Shown piece after piece: positions 16,830 to 25,908 of a DNA stretch of 64,000 bases; within the stretch, counting starts at the first letter, position 1, and the number at the start of each line of letters is the position of its first letter. The DNA comes from Lachnospiraceae bacterium 28-4 (GTDB lineage Bacteria > Bacillota > Clostridia > Lachnospirales > Lachnospiraceae), in the NCBI GenBank assembly GCA_000403275.2, contig KE159600.1:517708-581707 (forward strand). Direction: 5' to 3'. Both the position numbers and the translations under genes were made by a program. The notes beneath the pieces are model-generated. The model searched no databases. It saw only the letters and a list, made by a program, of their open reading frames with translations, and was not told where the DNA came from.

Positions 16830-18398
16830 TCATTTGTTTACGCGGCTCTCTCTTTCCACCCTTTTCTTTCCTTCGCTTTTTTCGTTTTCATCCCCGTAAA
16901 AAGCAATCTGGCTCTTTCCCCGTTTCTTCGCCACATAAAGAGCGCTGTCCGCCGCCTTATACATACTTTCAAAGTCCTGTCCGTCCTTGGGAAACACCGC
17001 CGCGCCGATGCTGGCAGTCGCCGCATATTTTACATACTCTCCGGTTTGGAAGTCCTTGAAGAAATCCCCCAGCTTTTTCGCCTCTTTTTCCAATATTTCA
17101 TCGCTGCCCAGATTCTTCAGCAGGATCATGAATTCATCCCCGCCGGTGCGTCCGATAATATCCGATGCCCGGAACATGGCTTTAACCTGATGTCCCAGAG
17201 AAGAAAGCACCTCATCCCCAAATGCATGCCCCAAAGTATCATTGATCTTTTTAAAGTTATCTACGTCAAGGACAAATAAAAGCGCCTGTTCCTTTGGGTG
17301 CTTTTCCATATACTCTTTGATCTTCCTCTCCGTAGCCAGCTTGTTATTCAGTCCTGTCAGCAGATCCGTATCCGCCTTCTCTTCCAATTTTTTCCTTCTC
17401 TCGTTGCTCCTGAGCTTGCCCATGATATTAATCACGATCAGCATTCCCAAAAACACGCCTACGGCAGCCAGAAGGCGCAGAATCATCTTCTCCGAATTGT
17501 ACAGTTCTTTTTCAATCAGGGAATCCACATACGACTGTTCCACTCCTACCAGCAGCGTCCAGTTATTGATCCCTACCGGCGCATATACCACCCGTCGCTC
17601 TGTTCCGCCCATATTGGCGCTGAAATTTCCCGAAGCTTTATTTCTCATTCTAACCGTAATCTTCTGCATCAGATCTTGATTTGCTTCATTATCCTCCACA
17701 GCATCCCATATGTTTCCGCCTTCCGTGAATATGCCTCCTGTATCGTTATTGATTCGGATGATCTCCCCTTCCGGATTCACCACGGCATAAAAAGCGCTGG
17801 AACCGAATTCCGACTTGGCAAAAAGTCGATCCAGCTTTTCCACCGGATAGTAGAGCAAAAGCGTACTCTTTCCTCCCGGTATCGTTAAAGATGAAACGAC
17901 TGCACCGTGTTCATTTTCTATCTCATCATTCAGAACATATGTATAATGAGTCCAAACCCCTTCATCCGCCGCTTTGCTTTCGCGTATCCCCGCCAAATGT
18001 TCTTCAATATCCGCCAAATAACTGATATCGGCAATCTGTACTTTACTGCCGTCATGAAGCAGCCCGTACTCCCTGCCTCCATGATACAGTACCGCATAAG
18101 CATCCGAATTTTCATACAAGGCTTCCGCCATTCTGATAATCCTTTCCTCACTGATCCATCTCTCATTATTGATCAGCTGCATAATCGTTTTTCCTGCTGC
18201 CGCCATTCCTTTTATTTCATAATTCACTTCTTCCGCATATTTTTCCGTCGTGCTAAGGAACAATTCCGCCACATGATCGGATGCCGTCCGGCTGCTTTCC
18301 ATGGAAAAATTAGCAAGCATGACCGCCGCAATCAACACTAGCGCCGCTACAGGAATCAGCCATTGTATAATTACAGCTTTTGTCTGTTTGTCTTTCAT
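16830..18398 (-). CDS. Membrane diguanylate cyclase (Cache + GGDEF)
   Basis: A 522-residue protein likely to make cyclic di-GMP. Transmembrane helix 1 is at about 11-31, an extracellular sensor domain of dCache type spans about 35-300, transmembrane helix 2 is at about 307-327, and the GGDEF domain starts near TDLLTGLNNK (344). The active-site GGDEF is intact at 419-423 and an inhibitory-site RxxD (R410-A-S-D413) lies five residues before it, so product inhibition is expected. The C-terminal tail is basic. It follows yesL by 12 bases. Confidence 0.9.
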   Translation of the reverse strand: MKDKQTKAVIIQWLIPVAALVLIAAVMLANFSMESSRTASDHVAELFLSTTEKYAEEVNYEIKGMAAAGKTIMQLINNERWISEERIIRMAEALYENSDAYAVLYHGGREYGLLHDGSKVQIADISYLADIEEHLAGIRESKAADEGVWTHYTYVLNDEIENEHGAVVSSLTIPGGKSTLLLYYPVEKLDRLFAKSEFGSSAFYAVVNPEGEIIRINNDTGGIFTEGGNIWDAVEDNEANQDLMQKITVRMRNKASGNFSANMGGTERRVVYAPVGINNWTLLVGVEQSYVDSLIEKELYNSEKMILRLLAAVGVFLGMLIVINIMGKLRSNERRKKLEEKADTDLLTGLNNKLATERKIKEYMEKHPKEQALLFVLDVDNFKKINDTLGHAFGDEVLSSLGHQVKAMFRASDIIGRTGGDEFMILLKNLGSDEILEKEAKKLGDFFKDFQTGEYVKYAATASIGAAVFPKDGQDFESMYKAADSALYVAKKRGKSQIAFYGDENEKSEGKKRVERESRVNK

Positions 18399-18410
18399 TC
18401 CCTTGCCTCC

Positions 18411-19082
18411 TTAATCCTCCGTCATGTCGATTCCTTCGCCGGTTTCAAATCTGTCCACGATCGCTTCTTCTTCCGGCTCAAATCTCTTAAACGTTCCGTT
18501 ATAAAGCATTGCTGCCGCATACGAAGGAGCTGAAAGTCCAAAAAGGAACACGACCGGCACTGCTGCCACCACGAAATAGGCAATAGCCAAAGGCAGTAAA
18601 TACACCACCATCATCAACACTGTTTTGGGAAAACTCAGAATTGCCATAAACAAAGCATTCTTCATTGTCTTCACAACCGTATTTTCAAATCTCGAAAGCA
18701 CCGGAAAAACATAACATATAACCATATACGCCACCATAAGCAATGCGTATACCATAATTTTTAAAACCTGCGGAAATCCCAGCGAGGAATCATTTATGAT
18801 CCTCAGATCCATGATAAAGACTACCAGCAGCAATAATATGATCATCCAGATAATTGTTGCCTGCTTAAAATTAGCCTTAAATGACTTGAAAAAAGATCTG
18901 ACAATGTAACTCTCCCGGTTCCTTACCATTTTCAGCAATACATAATGCATCGCCGTGAGAGATGCCCCTATTGTCACAACAGGAAGGCAACATATCAGCG
19001 TTACCAGATTCAATATCATCAAATCCGCTACCCTTCCCAAAAAATGCATTATCGGACTATCAATGTTAAAAAATCTGCCCAT
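18411..19082 (-). CDS. YesL family (DUF624) membrane protein
   Basis: A 223-residue integral membrane protein with about five hydrophobic helices. The N-terminal MGRFFNIDSPIMHFLGRVADLMILN segment, split here by its start, is the hallmark of YesL proteins. They are usually found in operons with sugar ABC importers and two-component systems; function unknown. Here the direct downstream neighbour is a diguanylate cyclase (12-base gap) instead of a transporter, which is uncommon in my knowledge of the family. Confidence 0.8.
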   Translation of the reverse strand: MGRFFNIDSPIMHFLGRVADLMILNLVTLICCLPVVTIGASLTAMHYVLLKMVRNRESYIVRSFFKSFKANFKQATIIWMIILLLLVVFIMDLRIINDSSLGFPQVLKIMVYALLMVAYMVICYVFPVLSRFENTVVKTMKNALFMAILSFPKTVLMMVVYLLPLAIAYFVVAAVPVVFLFGLSAPSYAAAMLYNGTFKRFEPEEEAIVDRFETGEGIDMTED

Positions 19083-19117
19083 GTCATCCTTCCTCTTCTC
19101 TCGTAAGTTTTTATCTG

Positions 19118-19600
19118 TTATTTCAAAATCAGTTCCATAGGGGTATAACGAATACCGGATGATGTCTGCTCCGACTCCAGATCCGTAAAACCTATCCTAT
19201 GATAAAATTCTGTTCCGAAAGGGGAGGCATTTACCGTTACCCTGCGGATATCCAGCTCCGTTCTCAAATATCCGCACAGCCCTTCCATCAATGCCTTTCC
19301 GATCCCCTTTCTATGATATTCCTTATCCACAAACAGCAAAGATATGTGTGAATTACTCCTTACCGTTATCATTCCTGCCATTTTTGAGCCATCCATGGCA
19401 ACAAACATTTGGTATGCTCCCATAATAAACATACGCCGCAAGGTGCTGTCCGTAATAAAATCTTCAAAGCTCCGGATCCCCTCCGGGGAATAATCATCTG
19501 CCTCGAATTCCAGAAAGGTTTTCCAGGCCAGCGCCATCGCTTCCTCCCATTCTCCCTGATATGCCATACGGATTTCATACGGAAATACAGTTCCTGCCAT
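19118..19600 (-). CDS. GNAT family N-acetyltransferase
   Basis: A 160-residue protein with the GNAT fold. The acetyl-CoA binding loop (motif A) is VDKEYHRKGIGKALMEGL near residues 96-113, followed by VTVNASPFGTEFYHRIGF, the usual C-terminal strand-helix. Substrate unknown. Leftward, 35 bases before yesL. Confidence 0.85.
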   Translation of the reverse strand: MAGTVFPYEIRMAYQGEWEEAMALAWKTFLEFEADDYSPEGIRSFEDFITDSTLRRMFIMGAYQMFVAMDGSKMAGMITVRSNSHISLLFVDKEYHRKGIGKALMEGLCGYLRTELDIRRVTVNASPFGTEFYHRIGFTDLESEQTSSGIRYTPMELILK

Positions 19601-19679
19601 TCCTTCTATCCTTTCAAAGTTTCTGCCACTCTATATTCTAACAAATTATCCCGGCCCTTACAAGGAAATATTTCCGCTT

Positions 19680-20675
19680 CTATTGTGTCGAAGCCTCGAC
19701 TCCTACCCTGTTTACCAACGGAAGCCCATTCTCCAGGGCATAAGCGTTCTCCAATGTCTCTATTGCAATCGCCTGCATCGCCTCGGTGGTAAAAAATCCC
19801 ATATGGGATGTAATCAGTACATTGGGAAATGTAACCAGCCTTGCAAGATTCTCATCCTCTATAATATCGCCGGAACGGTCTTCATAAAAGATGCCTTCTT
19901 CTTCCTCATAGACATCCAGCCCTACCCCGGCAAATTTTTTCTCCAACAGCCCTTCGATCAGCGCTTCCGTATCGATCAGGCTTCCCCTGGAAGTATTGAT
20001 CAGATAAACGCCTTCTTTCATCATCGCGATCGTATTCTTATTAATAATGTGCTTTGTCGCTGCCGTCAAAGGGCAATGAAGGCTGATCACGTCGGATTTG
20101 CTCATCAATTCCTCTATTGACACATACTCCGCTTCCAGCCCCTTAACCGGATAAGGGTCATAAGCAAGAACCTGCATCTGAAAACCGTTCAGAATATGGA
20201 TCATCGCCTGTCCTATTTTTCCCGTACCGATAACTCCCGCCACCTTATGGTTCAAATCGTTCCCCATCAGTCCATTCAGGCTCATATTGAAATCCCTAGT
20301 GCGGTTATATGCTTTATGGGTATGCCTGTTCACGGTCAGCAGCATAGCCATCGCATATTCTGCCACCGCTTCCGGGGAATAACTGGGAACTCTGAGAATC
20401 ACTATCTTATCCTCCGCCGCTTTTACATCCACATGGTTAAATCCGGCGCTGCGCAGCAGGATCGCCTTCACTTTCATCTCATAAAGCTGGTCGATCATCT
20501 CCGCATTCACATAATCATTGACAAAAATACATATGGCATCGTAACCTTTCGCCAAAAATATTGTTTCCTCATTGCAAGGAAGTTCAATAAAGCGGATTTC
20601 AAACCCATAATCCTTTCCCAATGGCTCAAACCAAATCTTATCATAAGCCTTCGTTCCATAAAACGCTATTTTCAT
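19680..20675 (-). CDS. D-2-hydroxyacid (D-lactate-type) dehydrogenase
   Basis: A 331-residue NAD-dependent dehydrogenase. The Rossmann motif G150-T-G152-K-I-G155 is present, with catalytic Arg in NTSRGSLIDTEAL and catalytic His in ITSHMGFFT. The N-terminal KIAFYGTKAYDK and length match the D-lactate/2-hydroxyisocaproate branch. Likely reduces pyruvate to D-lactate during fermentation, although other 2-keto acids are possible. Confidence 0.88.
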   Translation of the reverse strand: MKIAFYGTKAYDKIWFEPLGKDYGFEIRFIELPCNEETIFLAKGYDAICIFVNDYVNAEMIDQLYEMKVKAILLRSAGFNHVDVKAAEDKIVILRVPSYSPEAVAEYAMAMLLTVNRHTHKAYNRTRDFNMSLNGLMGNDLNHKVAGVIGTGKIGQAMIHILNGFQMQVLAYDPYPVKGLEAEYVSIEELMSKSDVISLHCPLTAATKHIINKNTIAMMKEGVYLINTSRGSLIDTEALIEGLLEKKFAGVGLDVYEEEEGIFYEDRSGDIIEDENLARLVTFPNVLITSHMGFFTTEAMQAIAIETLENAYALENGLPLVNRVGVEASTQ

Positions 20676-20806
20676 AATAATCCTCCGATATTCATTATTT
20701 TTCCGCCACAGCCCGGCAAACGATCAGCCGGCGCATATGTCGGCGCGGTTCGTTTATATCATTTACACAAAGCCTAACGATTATTCCTTTGCGTTTCCCC
20801 CTGGTT

Positions 20807-21751
20807 TTAAGAAAAAATCCCATTCCAGAAATCTTTGATCGAATCTTTCATACTTTCGAAAAATCCCTTGGCAGCTCCGCTGACCGCGCCGCTTACGGCC
20901 TCGCTGATCGCTTCATCCGCATGATTTACGATATCCGCCCCATATTTATTATAAAGCTTTTCCGCCTGGCTGATCAAATACTCGCTATTCAGCCCCATTC
21001 CCCTTAATTTGCCCATCAAATCCACAATTTTCTGAATCTCTTCTTCCGAAAGAAATACGCCGAACTTCTCCGATCCTTCCGCTATCGCCGCCCTGACGTC
21101 CTCGTCCGTTTCCAGTTCTCCGTTTGCCACCTTTTGTTTAATATAAGCAATCAGCGCTTCCACTTCATCGCCGCTCACATTTTCCGCCGCCTCTGCCAGC
21201 TGTCCGGTAGTAATCAGCTCATCCAGAGCGCTCGACAGCGACGCCTCGGAAATCGCCGTTCCTTCCATCTTTTCATAGGCTTTTACCGCGCCGATCAGCG
21301 CCGCCGTACCGGATATCGGTGCGGGAGCCGCCACAATGACTTCCGTATCCTGTATTCCTGCGGTCAGAAGAGCATTCCGGTACATTCCCGTAGTGCAGTA
21401 ATTGATATTTTTCGTCGTTACATTAACTCCGCTCCCCTTTGCCCCCTTTTTCAGCATTACACTGGACAGCGATTTGCTCCCGATGACCGAAGACCCGAGA
21501 TAAGAATCCAGATATTGGTGTTCCTGGCTGTTCGTAATATATACCACATCATAAGTTGACAGTTGTTCTTCCGTAATTCCCATAAGCCCCAATACCGTAG
21601 CTCTTTGCTCCGCAGACAGATCAGCCCCCAGGGCTACCACCGTCTTTCCTTCCTCAGCATGGACATTCAGGCAAAACATCCACATCACAACAACCATTGC
21701 AGACAACGATAGTATTTGTCTCATTACTTTTAGCATTTTAAATTTTTTCAT
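20807..21751 (-). CDS. Secreted DUF1002 protein
   Basis: A 314-residue protein with a signal peptide (basic MKKFKMLKVMR, hydrophobic core, cleavage after VHA). The mature region contains LGADLSAEQRATVLGLMGI and the YCTTGMYRNALLTAGIQDTEVIVAAP segment, the DUF1002 signature; the C-terminus ends in an amphipathic helix with F/W residues. Function unknown, extracytoplasmic. The start at 21751 has GAGGAG 6 bases upstream; in-frame ATGs at 21763 and 21808 are less well supported. It follows the alpha/beta hydrolase by 35 bases. Confidence 0.8.
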   Translation of the reverse strand: MKKFKMLKVMRQILSLSAMVVVMWMFCLNVHAEEGKTVVALGADLSAEQRATVLGLMGITEEQLSTYDVVYITNSQEHQYLDSYLGSSVIGSKSLSSVMLKKGAKGSGVNVTTKNINYCTTGMYRNALLTAGIQDTEVIVAAPAPISGTAALIGAVKAYEKMEGTAISEASLSSALDELITTGQLAEAAENVSGDEVEALIAYIKQKVANGELETDEDVRAAIAEGSEKFGVFLSEEEIQKIVDLMGKLRGMGLNSEYLISQAEKLYNKYGADIVNHADEAISEAVSGAVSGAAKGFFESMKDSIKDFWNGIFS

Positions 21752-21786
21752 AATTCTCCTCATTTTCCTCTTTTTTATTTTTCTGT

Positions 21787-22719
21787 CTATAAGATTGACA
21801 TTACCCATTGATAAATATCTTCATAAACCTGCTTCCTGTCGCTTTCGTTCAACAGCTCATGCCTGTCTCCCTCGTACAGCTTCATCCGTACATTTTTCAT
21901 GCCTATGTCCTGAAACGAACGATATGCCTTTTGCACTCCTTTTCCATAACCGCCCACCGGGTCTTCCGCTCCGGCGATAAACAATACCGGCAGGTCTTTC
22001 GGCATTTTTTCCAGGTTTTCCCTCTTGTACAGTCTGCCCACCAGCTCAAACAGCGTGCGGAATCCGTTCACCGTAAAAGTAAAACCGCAAAGCGGGTCTT
22101 CGATATAGGCGTCTACGATTTTCTCCTCTTTGGTCAGCCAGTCCATAACCGTTCTGGCATTTCCGATTTTTTTATTATAGCTTCCAAACGACAACGCATT
22201 CAGCAGCCCGCTCGGATGCCTGGAACCGCAGACCACATTCTGGACGGCAGCCACCATCTTTCCCATTGCCAGCAAAAGCTTCGGCTGCATTCCCGTTCCG
22301 ACAATCACCGCCCCCTGCACTCCCGTCCCGTAGCGGCACAGGTAATTCCTTAAAATAAAAGATCCCATGCTGTGTCCAAGAATCAGATAAGGCACGCCCG
22401 GATATTTTTCCTGCGTCATTTTTTTCAGTCTGTGGGAATCCCGAACGACTACTGTAGCGGCATCCCTTTCGCAGAAATAACCATATGTACCGTTTTCCCC
22501 CACCGATTTGCCATGCCCCAGATGATCCTCACCTACCACTAATATTCCTTTTTCCGCCATCGCCCGGGCAAATTCGTCATAACGTTCTATATATTCCGCC
22601 ATGCCATGAATGACCTGTAGAATACATACCGGATCATCCCTTTCCGGAATCCATCTCACGCCATGGATCTTATTCTCATTATCCCTGGAATCAAAATAAA
22701 GCTCCTCCCTCTTTACCAT
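21787..22719 (-). CDS. Alpha/beta hydrolase, monoacylglycerol-lipase-like
   Basis: A 310-residue hydrolase of the lysophospholipase group. The nucleophile elbow GHSMGS is near residue 120, the oxyanion region is VIHGMAEY, and GEDHLGHG is the conserved helix-cap segment. The catalytic Asp (AEDPVGGYGKG) and His (EGDRHELLNE) are visible. No signal peptide, so intracellular. AGGAGG precedes the start, and the metG terminator lies just upstream. Confidence 0.85.
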   Translation of the reverse strand: MVKREELYFDSRDNENKIHGVRWIPERDDPVCILQVIHGMAEYIERYDEFARAMAEKGILVVGEDHLGHGKSVGENGTYGYFCERDAATVVVRDSHRLKKMTQEKYPGVPYLILGHSMGSFILRNYLCRYGTGVQGAVIVGTGMQPKLLLAMGKMVAAVQNVVCGSRHPSGLLNALSFGSYNKKIGNARTVMDWLTKEEKIVDAYIEDPLCGFTFTVNGFRTLFELVGRLYKRENLEKMPKDLPVLFIAGAEDPVGGYGKGVQKAYRSFQDIGMKNVRMKLYEGDRHELLNESDRKQVYEDIYQWVMSIL

Positions 22720-22733
22720 AACCCTTCCTCCTG

Positions 22734-22774
22734 AAAAAAAGAATTCATAGCATGGTTTTCCGTGCTATGAATTC
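22734..22774 (-). terminator. Rho-independent terminator after metG
   Basis: Minus strand: GAATTCATAGCA, a 10-base loop, TGCTATGAATTC, then a run of seven T. A perfect 12-bp stem between metG and the hydrolase gene. Confidence 0.8.
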
Positions 22775-22797
22775 ATTATACACTATAAAATTCCTTA

Positions 22798-22838
22798 TTA
22801 TAAGCTTTTCATAATAAATTATAAGCTTTTCATAATAA
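22798..22838. repeat. Tandem 20-bp repeat downstream of metG
   Basis: TTATAAGCTTTTCATAATAA occurs twice in direct succession, with one extra base between copies. Each unit is nearly self-complementary. It may be a remnant of slippage or contribute to 3'-end structure of the metG mRNA. Confidence 0.5.
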
Positions 22839-22859
22839 TTTCATGAATTTTACAATCCT

Positions 22860-24845
22860 TTAACAGATCTCTGCTCCGGCCGGCATTGTTTTCTCCGGAG
22901 CCATAAGCGCCAGATTGCCTTCCGCGTCCTCCGCGCAAAGCAGCATCCCTTCCGATACCACGCCAGCCAGCGTAGCCGGTTTCAGATTTACCAGCACCAT
23001 CACTTTCTTTCCAACCATTTCTTCCGCCGTATAATGCTGTTTTATGCCGGATACGATCTGTTTTACCTGGCTCCCGATACGCACTTTCGAACAAAGCAGC
23101 TTTTTCGATTTCGGCACCTCTTCACAGGCAATGATTTCCCCGACCTGGAACTGCATTTTAGCAAATTCGTCATACGTGATCTCCGCCTTCGCCTCGATAT
23201 CGATTACCCCCTCCGCCGATTCTTCTTCAGCGTTATCCGCCGGCTGTTCTTTGTCCGCTTCCGCCTTTCTTGCCGCAAAAAGAGCTTCCGCCCTTTCCAG
23301 CACCTCCTTGATATCCAGGCGCGTAAAAAGAATTTCCGGCTTCTCCGTTACTTTATTGCCGGAAGGATATCTGCCGAATTCCTTCAAAGCTTCAAAGCCA
23401 TACAAAGGCGCGTTCAGCTGCTTCGCGATCCTCGCCGCTGTCGAAGGCATAAAAGGCTCCAACAAAGAAGCTCCTGCCATAATCCCTTCCGTCAGGTGAT
23501 AAAGCACCGTCGCCAGCCTGTCCTTTTTCGCTTCATCCTTTGCCAATACCCATGGTTCCGTTTCATCAATATATTTATTGCAGCGCTTAAATAAAGCGAA
23601 TATCTCCGTCATGGCATCCGCCACCCGCAGCTCTTCCATTTTTGCGCATACCTTGTCATAAGTCCCCTCAGCCAGCGCTTTCAGATCCGCGTCCATCGTA
23701 TCCTCTATGCCTTTATTCTCAACGATCCCGCCAAAATATTTGTTGCTCATGGAAATGGTCCGGTTGACCAGATTGCCCAAAGTATTTGCCAAATCCGAAT
23801 TCAGCCGTTCCACCATCAATTCCCAGGAAATCACGCCGTCATTTTCAAAAGGCATTTCATGAAGCACAAAATAGCGCACCGCATCCACGCCGAAAAAATC
23901 TACCAAATCGTCGGCATACAATACGTTCCCTTTGGATTTGCTCATCTTTCCGTCGCCCTGCAACAGCCATGGATGCCCGAAAATCTGTTTCGGCAAAGGC
24001 TCGCCCAGCGCCATCAGGAAAATAGGCCAGTAAATCGTATGGAAACGTATGATATCCTTACCGATCAAATGCAGGTCTGCCGGCCAAAGTTTTTTATATT
24101 GTCCGTCGCTCTCTCCATCACAATCATAACCGATCCCCGTAATGTAATTCGTAAGAGCGTCCAACCATACATAAACCACATGCTTATTATCAAAATCAAC
24201 CGGAATGCCCCATTTAAAAGAGGTTCTGGATACACACAAATCCTGCAGACCCGGCAGAAGGAAATTATTCATCATTTCGTTCTTGCGGGACACCGGCTGT
24301 ATAAACTCAGGATGGGCATTGATATGCTCGATCAGCCTGTCCGCATATTTGCTCATTTTAAAGAAATATGCCTCTTCCTTTGCCGGTTTTACCTCCCGAC
24401 CGCAATCCGGGCATTTCCCGTCCACCAGCTGGGATTCCGTCCAAAAAGACTCGCAAGGGGTACAGTACATTCCCTCGTATGCCCCTTTATAAATGTCTCC
24501 CTGTTCATAAAGCTTTTTAAAGATCTTCTGCACCTGTTTCTCATGCCGTTCATCTGTCGTACGGACAAAGTTATCATAGGAAGTATCCATCAGGTTCCAC
24601 AGCTCTCTGATCGTTCCGGCCACGCCGTCCACATACTCCTTAGGAGTAATGCCGGCCGCCTCCGCCTTCAGTTCGATCTTCTGTCCATGCTCATCCGTCC
24701 CTGTCTGGAAAAAAACGTCATAACCGTCTTTTCTTTTAAACCTGGCAATACTGTCTGCCAATACAATTTCATAAATATTTCCAATATGCGGTTTCCCGGA
24801 TGTATAAGCGATCGCTGTGGTGATATAATATTTCCCTTTATCCAT
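22860..24845 (-). CDS. metG: Methionyl-tRNA synthetase
   Basis: A 661-residue class I aminoacyl-tRNA synthetase charging tRNA-Met. HIGN is at 20-23, zinc-binding Cys pairs at C128/C131 and C145/C148, and KMSKS at 300-304. A Glu/Ala-rich linker near 545-565 leads into a C-terminal EMAP/Trbp111-type tRNA-binding domain (FAKMQFQVGEIIACEEVPKS to the end), the dimerising form. A terminator follows. No T-box leader fits the short 66-base gap upstream. Confidence 0.95.
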   Translation of the reverse strand: MDKGKYYITTAIAYTSGKPHIGNIYEIVLADSIARFKRKDGYDVFFQTGTDEHGQKIELKAEAAGITPKEYVDGVAGTIRELWNLMDTSYDNFVRTTDERHEKQVQKIFKKLYEQGDIYKGAYEGMYCTPCESFWTESQLVDGKCPDCGREVKPAKEEAYFFKMSKYADRLIEHINAHPEFIQPVSRKNEMMNNFLLPGLQDLCVSRTSFKWGIPVDFDNKHVVYVWLDALTNYITGIGYDCDGESDGQYKKLWPADLHLIGKDIIRFHTIYWPIFLMALGEPLPKQIFGHPWLLQGDGKMSKSKGNVLYADDLVDFFGVDAVRYFVLHEMPFENDGVISWELMVERLNSDLANTLGNLVNRTISMSNKYFGGIVENKGIEDTMDADLKALAEGTYDKVCAKMEELRVADAMTEIFALFKRCNKYIDETEPWVLAKDEAKKDRLATVLYHLTEGIMAGASLLEPFMPSTAARIAKQLNAPLYGFEALKEFGRYPSGNKVTEKPEILFTRLDIKEVLERAEALFAARKAEADKEQPADNAEEESAEGVIDIEAKAEITYDEFAKMQFQVGEIIACEEVPKSKKLLCSKVRIGSQVKQIVSGIKQHYTAEEMVGKKVMVLVNLKPATLAGVVSEGMLLCAEDAEGNLALMAPEKTMPAGAEIC

Positions 24846-24911
24846 TTCCCGTTCTCCTTCCGTTTCTGTCGTTATCCGTAATTTTTAGCCTAACATAAAG
24901 AAAGCGGGGTG

Positions 24912-25884
24912 TCAATATATCCGCTTTACACCCTCCATAACATTCACAAAAGTTTTCACATCCTCCGCAAATCTTTGTCTTTCACCTGAAATAAATCTTC
25001 TATATTCTTCAAACTCCATATAATGTTTTTCCCAGTGAATACAAATATCTTTTAACAAATTTTCTATTCTGTCATACTCTTTTGGTACATCATCTATTTT
25101 ATAACAATCAGGAATAGGAATGTCTTCGTAAAAATGCGCGCTTCCCTTTTTGTTAGTTATCACACAGCACCCACTACTCGCCGCCTCCCTCGGAATTCTG
25201 TCTTTACCCGGGTGTCCTCCAAAATCAATATATACTTTTGCGATTCCCATAATTGCCATCATTTGCTCCTCTGTCAAATTAATAAGCGGGATCCATTTTA
25301 GCCAATCTATCCTTTCTATTAACGGCCTTAATTCTTCTAGCCCCTTCTGAGGGTTATATAACGCAATATCTTTCCGAAATTCACAGGGCAGCTGAAATTT
25401 TCCGTAATTTTCACCAATATAGTCCGACACTTTCAAAATATTTTCTCTTGGAATACCTCTTCCCAGTAAATATTGAAAAGCATATTCGGACTGCACCAAA
25501 TGTAACGATACCCTTTTCCTCAAATCATCAAAATAATCTACACCCGATAATTTGGCATTACGCACATAATTATCCACGCTCATCCACCACAATACCCTTT
25601 TACATTTATTCCACGGCAAAGCCCATGCCGCTGCTCCTTCCGGAACAATAAGCACGGAATCTTCGCTGTCAATTCCTTCCAGGCTATTGACATGTGATGT
25701 TCCGTATTTTTTATATCTTATATCTGGCAAAGCATCCACAGGTTCCTTTTGTTCACTTTGGATATAATACATCCATGCCTGGCATCCCTTTTCAAGCAAT
25801 TCCCTGCACATCTGGTGAGCCAATTCTACCCCCCCCCGTAACTTTCCGGGCTGATACTATCACATAATAACGTTTGTTCTTCAT
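24912..25884 (-). pseudogene. Glycosyltransferase-like gene, frameshifted in a G9 tract
   Basis: The downstream frame (24912-25823, 303 codons) encodes a GT4/GT-B-like protein with PREAASSGCCVITNKKGS, resembling the C-terminal nucleotide-sugar region. Its N-terminus is out of frame: an ATG at 25884 with GGAG 7 bases upstream encodes MKNKRYYVIVSARKVTGG and then runs into nine G (minus strand, 25837-25829). With eight G the reading continues V-E-L-A-H-Q-M-C into the long frame; with nine it stops after 30 codons. The tract length and its position at codon 16 suggest a phase-variable on/off switch, but a sequencing error in the homopolymer is equally possible. No recognised membrane segments; cytoplasmic transfer onto a surface glycan is a guess. 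Confidence 0.7.
25829..25837 (-). repeat. G9 homopolymer (candidate phase-variation tract)
   Basis: Nine consecutive G on the coding strand at codons 16-19 of the glycosyltransferase gene. Changing the tract by one base joins the start codon to the long reading frame. Confidence 0.8.
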
Positions 25885-25908
25885 TTCAAACTCCTTCCAC
25901 AGTCATAA

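Noticed and set aside
21134-21559. 141-codon plus-strand ORF inside the DUF1002 gene
   Set aside because: Antisense shadow with no start signal or family resemblance.
24846-24911. T-box leader for metG
   Set aside because: Only 66 bases separate metG from the preceding gene, too short for a T-box, and no T-box sequence is present.
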